Below, in pieces: positions 15,322 to 19,525 of a stretch of DNA of 19,525 nt. A program made the translations under genes and the position numbers. The notes under the pieces are model-generated. The model did not search any database. It was given only the letters and a program-made list of their open reading frames with translations, and had not been told where the DNA came from. The stretch is taken from positions 1 through 19,525 of the forward strand of contig CABUBB010000030.1 in NCBI GenBank assembly GCA_902489745.1, written 5' to 3'. This DNA is from Metaruminococcus_A sp003150405. Its GTDB lineage: Bacteria > Bacillota > Clostridia > Oscillospirales > Ruminococcaceae. Position 1 is the stretch's first letter. Every line of letters starts with the position of its first letter.

Positions 15322-15759
15322 TTGGTGAAGGGAAACCGTGTGAATACCTTCTTGGTAGAAATTATTGTGGTTATTCTGTTTTTTTCGCTTTCAGCGGCGG
15401 TTACGCTTCAGGTTTTTGCGACTACCCACCTGAAAGGCCAGCAGAGTACCGACTTGAACATGGCAGTGATATTGACCCAGCGTCTTACCGAAGAATACCG
15501 TGCAAACGGTGTTTCAAATGAGTGGTGCCATACGCCGGAAACGCAGGGCGGTCAAACGGTTTATACCGTATGGTATGATAAGGATTGGAACCCTGTAGAG
15601 GAGAATGGCCGATATAAGCTGCTGTTTACCGTGTCGGAACTTTCATCTGATGAAGCGGGACGTGAATACGGTTTTACAGCTGAAGTGTTTTCGGTTGGGG
15701 AAGAGCAGGAGCGATCCGTTTACCGACTTGAGTCGGAGCAATATTCTGCGAATCGGTAA
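15322..15759 (+). CDS. Prepilin-like membrane protein (PilV/GspI-like)
   Basis: The protein has 145 residues from TTG 15322; a GTG at 15325 is an equally possible start. The site GAAAGGGTGGTGG (about 15302-15314) fits either. Earlier in-frame starts lie inside the preceding gene. The N-terminus TFLVEIIVVILFFSLSAAV closely recalls the type IV prepilin core (TLVE followed by a hydrophobic helix) and keeps the Glu, but lacks the usual Gly at -1. The remainder (HLKGQQSTDLNMAVILTQRL onward) matches the extended first helix of a minor pilin, followed by a beta-rich head. It is probably an assembled or tip minor pilin of the local machine. Confidence 0.7.
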   Translation: MVKGNRVNTFLVEIIVVILFFSLSAAVTLQVFATTHLKGQQSTDLNMAVILTQRLTEEYRANGVSNEWCHTPETQGGQTVYTVWYDKDWNPVEENGRYKLLFTVSELSSDEAGREYGFTAEVFSVGEEQERSVYRLESEQYSANR

Positions 15760-15783
15760 TTGAGGGGAAAGGAGGGCTGTGGC

Positions 15784-16392
15784 ATGCAAAAAAGGGGCGG
15801 ATTTCGGGTAAGCGTGGGAATTTCATCGCTGCTTATGATATTTATTGTACTTGCCTTAACCACCTTTTCGGTTTTAGGCTATGTTACAGCGAACTCCGAC
15901 TATAAATTGGCGGAAAAAACTGCAAACGGTGTGACGAGTTATTATCAAGCGGATGCAACGGCAGAGCGTTTTCTGGCGTCGGTTGACCGCAAGTTAAGCG
16001 CAATGATGGCGTCTGCACAGCAGCTTGAGACGTCGAACAACCTGGAGGGACTGCCCTGCGGACCGCTGCCGGGCGAAACGGCTGATAAAATCCGTTCGCT
16101 TCAGGGTGAAACTGGAAGTATTCTGCGTTTGGCATCTTATCAGGCGCTTGCACAGAGTCTTGCGCAGTTCGATCTCGACTTTTCCGAGGGAACCCTTGTA
16201 CAGGAAGGCTGGACAGTTACCGCAGAGATCCCAGTGGACGATGTGCGTAAACTCGTCCTGGAAATCCAGCTGGAACCAAATCCTTTTGACGAGTCTGTCC
16301 GGTACACGGTGTTGAAGCGCAGGTTAGTCAGTACCGTAACATACAATGAAGACGATAGTAATTTAGAATTATGGCAAGGAGAATTGGTTTGA
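15784..16392 (+). CDS. Single-pass membrane protein, PilX/GspK-like minor pilin candidate
   Basis: The protein has 202 residues. ATG 15784 is set by AAAGGAGGG (15768-15776), 7-8 bp upstream; a TTG at 15760 in frame precedes that site. The N-terminus QKRGGFRVSVGISSLLMIF leads into a membrane helix (about 12-35). The segment YYQADATAERFL recalls the AAEA region of PilX-type minor pilins. The rest has no motif I recognise. Its stop (16390-16392) overlaps the start of the pilT-like gene in a TTGA sequence, so the two are translationally coupled. Confidence 0.68.
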   Translation: MQKRGGFRVSVGISSLLMIFIVLALTTFSVLGYVTANSDYKLAEKTANGVTSYYQADATAERFLASVDRKLSAMMASAQQLETSNNLEGLPCGPLPGETADKIRSLQGETGSILRLASYQALAQSLAQFDLDFSEGTLVQEGWTVTAEIPVDDVRKLVLEIQLEPNPFDESVRYTVLKRRLVSTVTYNEDDSNLELWQGELV

Positions 16393-17450
16393 GTCTTGAT
16401 ATTCTTTCCGTGCTGCAAAAGGCCGTTGAAGAGAATGTATCCGATATTTTCATCATTGCAGGCGCGCCGATTTCGTTTAAAATCGGTGATTCCATTAAGC
16501 CTTGGAATGACAGTCGGCTGATGCCGGAGGATACCGAAGAAGCGACAAAACAGATTTATGCGTTGGATCACCGCGATATGGGGCCGCTGAATGCTACAGG
16601 GGATGATGATTTTTCCTTTTCCATTCAGCATTTGAGCCGTTTTCGTTGCAATGCCTATAAACAGCGTGGCTCTCTGGCTTTGATTCTCCGTGTGGTTAAA
16701 TTTGAGCTACCGGATTATACAGCTCTCGGCATTCCGGATACGGTTATTGATCTGTACCGGAAAAATAAGGGCTTGGTTTTAATTACCGGCTCTGCGGGAA
16801 GCGGGAAATCGACCACGCTTTCCTGCATTATCGATAAAATAAATAAAAATCGGAACAGCCATATCATCACCATTGAGGATCCGATTGAGTATCTGCATCG
16901 GCATGACAAGAGTTTGGTGAGCCAGCGCGAGATAGAGCACGACACCAGGGATTATGTCAGTGCCCTGCGCGCTGCACTGCGGCAGGCACCCAATGTCATT
17001 TTGCTGGGTGAAATGCGGGATTACGAAACCATTACTACGGCGATGACGGCGGCTGAAACCGGGCAGCTTGTGCTCTCTACCCTGCATACAATCGGTGCGG
17101 CGAATACCATCGATCGTATTATCGATGTGTTCCCGGCAAACCAACAGCAGCAGATCCGTGTGCAGCTGTCCATGGTTTTGCAGGCGGTCGTTTCGCAGCA
17201 GTTGATTCCGACAGTCGACGGTAAACTTGTACCCGCCTTTGAAATTATGCTGGTCAACAGCGCCATTCGCAATATGATCCGGGAAGCAAAAGTACATCAA
17301 ATCGACAACGTTATTTTTTCTTCCCAAAGCACGGGAATGCGTTCAATGGATTCCGATATTCTTCGCCTGTATCAGGCGGGACGTATTTCAAAGGAAAATG
17401 CGCTTATTTATTGCACCAATCCGGAAAGCATGCGCGGCAGACTTTTGTAA
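16389..17450 (+). CDS. pilT: PilT-type type IV pilus motor ATPase
   Basis: The protein has 353 residues from TTG 16389. AAGGAG (16376-16381) stands 7 bp before it. The upstream in-frame ATG at 16371 would place that site inside the gene. Walker A is GSAGSGKST (134-142), the Asp box is ITIEDPIEY (160-168), Walker B is VILLGEMRD (203-211, catalytic Glu208), and the His box is STLHT. AIRNMIREAK (292-301) corresponds to the retraction-ATPase signature AIRNLIRE, and there is no PilB-type N-terminal extension or tetracysteine motif. The protein is therefore PilT-like by sequence. It is the last gene of the cluster and the only motor seen, so it may power assembly, retraction or both here. Confidence 0.95.
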   Translation: MSLDILSVLQKAVEENVSDIFIIAGAPISFKIGDSIKPWNDSRLMPEDTEEATKQIYALDHRDMGPLNATGDDDFSFSIQHLSRFRCNAYKQRGSLALILRVVKFELPDYTALGIPDTVIDLYRKNKGLVLITGSAGSGKSTTLSCIIDKINKNRNSHIITIEDPIEYLHRHDKSLVSQREIEHDTRDYVSALRAALRQAPNVILLGEMRDYETITTAMTAAETGQLVLSTLHTIGAANTIDRIIDVFPANQQQQIRVQLSMVLQAVVSQQLIPTVDGKLVPAFEIMLVNSAIRNMIREAKVHQIDNVIFSSQSTGMRSMDSDILRLYQAGRISKENALIYCTNPESMRGRLL

Positions 17451-17532
17451 CGCAGTCTCATCTTTGGATAGAATTTTCCGCGGTTTATTTTGCTGTTCTG
17501 TGTGATGTGACCGGTGTGTGACTGGCTTACAT

Positions 17533-17538
17533 TATAAT
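17533..17538 (+). promoter_or_regulatory. Putative -10 element upstream of the 159-residue gene
   Basis: TATAAT is a perfect -10 match and lies 29 bp before the ATG at 17567. No good -35 is present; the best, GTGACC at 17507-17512, has a 20-bp spacer. An activator or alternative spacing may be needed. Confidence 0.45.
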
Positions 17539-17566
17539 GTAGAAAAGTGGATGGAGGTGGGGCGTT

Positions 17567-18046
17567 ATGAATAAAGGCGTGCGTGAGCAGATTTTCTGCA
17601 TCACCAGCATGGCTACTCGGTTGAGCGTTGTCATCTCCAAATATGAAAATTATGAAATTTGTGGGTTTATTAACAGCCCGTTTTTTCAGTATTCGGTGCC
17701 GTTTCGTAACACGTTGGGCCTTTTGCTGAAAATGAATAAAATGTATGATACGTTAAATTTTCCTCAGGCGTCTTTTGAATATCGAAGTTTTTACAGCAAA
17801 AAGGGGCGTGAGTTAGTGCCCGAACTGGAGGATATAAAAATGAGTGAAATTAGTCAGAACGAAAGCCCGCAGGCTAAATTTATTGTCCATGTCCAGTTCC
17901 GGCAAAATGCGACCTGGCAGGGAACCATACAATGGGTAGATGCGGAGAAAACTCAACATTTTCGCAGTACCCTTGAAATGCTGCGGCTTATGGAGGAAGC
18001 GCTGGATTCTCAGCAATCCAACACAATGAATCGCTTTTCGGAATAG
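17567..18046 (+). CDS. Conserved-looking protein of unknown function
   Basis: The protein has 159 residues and a strong start (GGAGGTGG at 17553-17560, 6 bp before ATG). I do not assign a function. Two parts can be seen. The N-terminal half contains SKYENYEICGFINSPFF and looks folded but unfamiliar. The C-terminal part (about 103-146) contains HVQFRQNATWQGTIQWVD followed by HFRSTLEMLRLMEEAL. This RQN-x-WQG-x-x-W pattern with a closing amphipathic helix is one I recall from many small Clostridia proteins of unknown role. There is no signal peptide or membrane segment. It ends at a hairpin shared with the convergent metAA gene. Confidence 0.82.
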   Translation: MNKGVREQIFCITSMATRLSVVISKYENYEICGFINSPFFQYSVPFRNTLGLLLKMNKMYDTLNFPQASFEYRSFYSKKGRELVPELEDIKMSEISQNESPQAKFIVHVQFRQNATWQGTIQWVDAEKTQHFRSTLEMLRLMEEALDSQQSNTMNRFSE

Positions 18047-18052
18047 TTACAG

Positions 18053-18086
18053 AAAAAGCTCCATCCTAAAAGGACGGAGCTTTTTT
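18053..18086. terminator. Bidirectional terminator between convergent genes
   Basis: Left arm 18053-18066 (AAAAAGCT then CCATCC) pairs with 18072-18085 with a single mismatch around a 5-nt TAAAA loop. On the plus strand it ends in six T residues (18081-18086). On the minus strand the A run at 18053-18057 gives five T residues. It serves both the 159-residue gene and metAA and overlaps the last base pair or two of the metAA stop codon. Confidence 0.88.
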
Positions 18087-19008
18087 ACAGCAATTGAATC
18101 TGGCTAAGTTCGAACGGCGTCTGCTGGTAAATAAAGTAGTTGAGCCAGTTGGCATAAATAAGGTTTGCTGCGCTGCGCCAGTTAAAGAGCGGCGTTCGGT
18201 TGGGATCGTTATTCGGAAAATAGTTATACGGGACTTGGATAGGAAGCCCCTTTTCAATATCCCGAAAATACTCGGTGGCAAGGGTCAGGCGGTCGTATTC
18301 TGAATGCCCGGTAATGAAAAGCTGGCGATTATCCTGCGAAGCAATCAAAAAGGGGCCTGCAAGCTCTGAAACAGCTAACAGTTCCAATTTTGGGTGCTGA
18401 ATAATGCTCTCGGTTGATACAGCGGTATGGCGTGAATGAGGCGCCAAAAATTCTTCATCGAATCCACGTACCAAAGGGTTGTTGTAACGGAGTACCCGAT
18501 GCTTGTAAATACCAAACATTTTTTGCTTCAAAGAAAGTTTAGGAACACCGTAATGGTAGTACAATCCGGCCTGTGCGCCCCAGCAGATGTGCAAGGTCGA
18601 AAAGACATGGCTTTTGCTCCATTCCATAATGTCACAAAGCTCTTCCCAGTAATCCACATCTTCAAATTCCATCTGTTCAACCGGCGCCCCGGTAATAATC
18701 AGACCGTCAAAATATTGTTCTTTTACATCTTCAAAAGTATTGTAGAATTTAAGCAGATGTTCCTGTGAGGTGTTTTTTGAAGTATGGGTTGCGGTTTGCA
18801 GCAGTTCTATGTTGATTTGCAGGGAAGAATTGCTGAGCAGACGCAGCAGCTGCGTTTCTGTTTCAATTTTTTTTGGCATAAGATTTAAAATCGCAATTCG
18901 CAGCGGACGAATGTCCTGTTTGACGGCACGTTCTTCACTCATTACAAAAATGTTTTCACTTTCTAAAACAGAACGCGCGGGGAGAGACTCGGGAATATTA
19001 ATCGGCAT
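18085..19008 (-). CDS. metAA: Homoserine O-acetyltransferase (MetA family)
   Basis: The protein has 307 residues and full length, beginning MPINIPESLPARSVLE as in the MetA family. It activates homoserine for methionine synthesis in the cytoplasm. The catalytic Cys142 is in HICWGAQAG, and His235 and Glu237 are in ITGHSEYD. Position 111 is Glu (GAPVEQMEFEDV). In Bacillus cereus MetA, Glu111 was linked to acetyl-CoA use and Gly to succinyl-CoA, so the acetyltransferase is the better call despite the old succinyltransferase name. The Shine-Dalgarno is weak, but the conserved N-terminus fixes the start. A strong promoter lies at 19044-19072 (minus strand), and the roughly 30-nt leader is too short for a SAM riboswitch. 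Confidence 0.96.
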   Translation of the reverse strand: MPINIPESLPARSVLESENIFVMSEERAVKQDIRPLRIAILNLMPKKIETETQLLRLLSNSSLQINIELLQTATHTSKNTSQEHLLKFYNTFEDVKEQYFDGLIITGAPVEQMEFEDVDYWEELCDIMEWSKSHVFSTLHICWGAQAGLYYHYGVPKLSLKQKMFGIYKHRVLRYNNPLVRGFDEEFLAPHSRHTAVSTESIIQHPKLELLAVSELAGPFLIASQDNRQLFITGHSEYDRLTLATEYFRDIEKGLPIQVPYNYFPNNDPNRTPLFNWRSAANLIYANWLNYFIYQQTPFELSQIQLL

Positions 19009-19043
19009 AGGAAATCAATCCATTCTCTAATTGGTATTTACTT

Positions 19044-19072
19044 ATTATAACAAATCTAAAATAGTATTTCAA
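19044..19072 (-). promoter_or_regulatory. Sigma-A promoter of metAA
   Basis: On the minus strand, TTGAAA (19072-19067) and a perfect TATAAT (19049-19044) are spaced 17 bp apart. The predicted start is near 19037, giving a leader of about 30 nt. Confidence 0.85.
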
Positions 19073-19084
19073 TCCAGCACTATT

Positions 19085-19127
19085 TTGACAAATTTATTGG
19101 TTATTTGTCAATTTCCCCTTGACAAAT
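19085..19127. repeat. Three copies of TTGACAAAT between metAA and the rRNA promoters
   Basis: TTGACAAAT occurs at 19085-19093 and 19119-19127 on the plus strand and inverted at 19103-19111. The first two form a 9-bp perfect inverted repeat with a 9-nt spacer. The third contains the -35 of rRNA promoter P1. It may be an operator, an upstream promoter relic or coincidence from -35-like sequence. Confidence 0.6.
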
Positions 19128-19148
19128 GGTAGAGGGATGTGGTAATAT
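19119..19148 (+). promoter_or_regulatory. rRNA operon promoter P1
   Basis: A consensus -35 TTGACA (19119-19124) and TAATAT (19143-19148) are spaced 18 bp apart. It is the upstream member of a tandem pair before 16S rRNA. Confidence 0.83.
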
Positions 19149-19227
19149 AAACGAGCTGCTTTTGAGGGGATGAAAGAGAGCCCCCAAAAAGGACACAAAG
19201 AGGCTGAAAAAGAGTCGAAAAAAAGTG

Positions 19228-19256
19228 TTGACAAAAGAGGATGGCTGTGGTAAAAT
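19228..19256 (+). promoter_or_regulatory. rRNA operon promoter P2
   Basis: A consensus -35 TTGACA (19228-19233) and TAAAAT (19251-19256) are spaced 17 bp apart. P2 shares TTGACAAA and TGTGGTAA with P1, suggesting the two arose by duplication or convergent selection. The leader to 16S is about 200 nt. Confidence 0.88.
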
Positions 19257-19320
19257 AGAGAACAGTCGCCTGAGAGAGAAAGCGGCAGACGAACCTTGAA
19301 AATTAAACAATGAAAGCGAA

Positions 19321-19376
19321 CGAAATAAACCCGTTAATTCGGTGAAACAAAGGTTTCACGAACTAACAAGATTTCG
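19321..19376 (+). other. Long hairpin in the rRNA leader
   Basis: The apical stem GTGAAAC (19342-19348) with GTTTCAC (19353-19359) closes an AAAG loop. It continues into GTTAATTC (19333-19340) with GAACTAAC (19360-19367, one mismatch) and, after internal loops, CGAAAT (19321-19326) with ATTTCG (19371-19376). It has no T tract, so it is a leader structure rather than a terminator, possibly for processing or antitermination. Confidence 0.7.
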
Positions 19377-19448
19377 AAAGAAAAGACGTTAGTAGTTCTA
19401 TTGAGATGAAAAGAATCATCTTAAGGATATGATTTAAAAGGGCAGAAA

Positions 19449-19459
19449 TGTTCTTTAAA
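19449..19459 (+). promoter_or_regulatory. boxA-like antitermination site
   Basis: TGTTCTTTAAA resembles the boxA core TGCTCTTTA and sits just before 16S rRNA, where Nus-dependent antitermination elements are usual. Confidence 0.55.
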
Positions 19460-19465
19460 TACCAT

Positions 19466-19525
19466 ATTTTTAAGAGTTTGATCCTGGCTCAGGACGAACG
19501 CTGGCGGCGCGCCTAACACATGCAA
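19466..19525 (+). rRNA. rrs: 16S ribosomal RNA, 5' end only
   Basis: The universal 5' 16S signature AGAGTTTGATCCTGGCTCAG begins at 19473 and continues GACGAACGCTGGCGGCGCGC and ACACATGCAA to the window edge. By alignment with E. coli numbering, base 1 is about 19466. Only about 60 bases are present; the rest of the operon lies beyond the window. Confidence 0.97.

Noticed and set aside
19009..19043. SAM or T-box riboswitch for metAA
   Set aside because: The predicted leader is only about 30 nt, with no T-box core or terminator, so there is no room for one.
1..19525. CRISPR arrays, insertion sequences, tRNA genes or phage genes
   Set aside because: No regularly spaced repeats, transposase or integrase motifs, or tRNA-like sequences were seen on either strand.

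Overview
The window reads as a chromosomal segment from a Gram-positive Clostridia-type Firmicute, probably near the Oscillospiraceae/Ruminococcaceae. The signs are a tryptophan T-box leader, strong purine-rich Shine-Dalgarno sites, several TTG starts fixed by those sites, sigma-A promoters with 17-18 bp spacers, and the 5' end of a 16S rRNA gene at the right edge. The taxonomic placement is inference.

Layout. 1-597: C-terminal part of a probable TIM-barrel glycosidase, then a terminator. 693-1970: a single-gene unit for an aldo/keto reductase fused to a ferredoxin-like Fe-S domain. 2018-8790: a complete seven-gene tryptophan operon, trpEGDCFBA, behind a sigma-A promoter and a T-box with a UGG (Trp) specifier. 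Its genes overlap or nearly touch throughout. 8987-9806: a SAM-dependent methyltransferase gene with a TTG start and a very strong palindromic terminator. 9807-10139: a gene-poor stretch. 10140-10719: a small ferritin-like protein and its terminator.

10742-17450 is the least ordinary part. It holds a BTAD (SARP-like) regulator with a degenerate GGDEF-like tail, a lipoprotein with a Ser/Asp/Glu-rich linker and a transglutaminase-like domain, a PilC/GspF platform protein, four small single-pass membrane proteins resembling minor pilins, and a PilT-type ATPase. The genes are co-directional with gaps of about 50 bp or less, or overlaps. This looks like a reduced type IV pilus or pseudopilus machine. 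No PilB, PilM/N/O, major pilin or prepilin peptidase lies in the window.

17533-18086 carries a small conserved-looking gene of unknown function and a hairpin shared with the convergent metAA gene (minus strand, 18085-19008). MetAA has Glu111, which points to homoserine O-acetyltransferase. 19009-19525 holds the metAA promoter, repeated TTGACAAAT motifs, two tandem rRNA promoters, a long leader hairpin, a boxA-like site and the first 60 or so bases of 16S rRNA.

Functionally, the trp operon covers chorismate to tryptophan under tRNA-Trp control, metAA starts methionine synthesis, and the pilus-like cluster appears to be a surface or envelope system under its own regulator. All functions are inferred from recognisable motifs; no database search was run.
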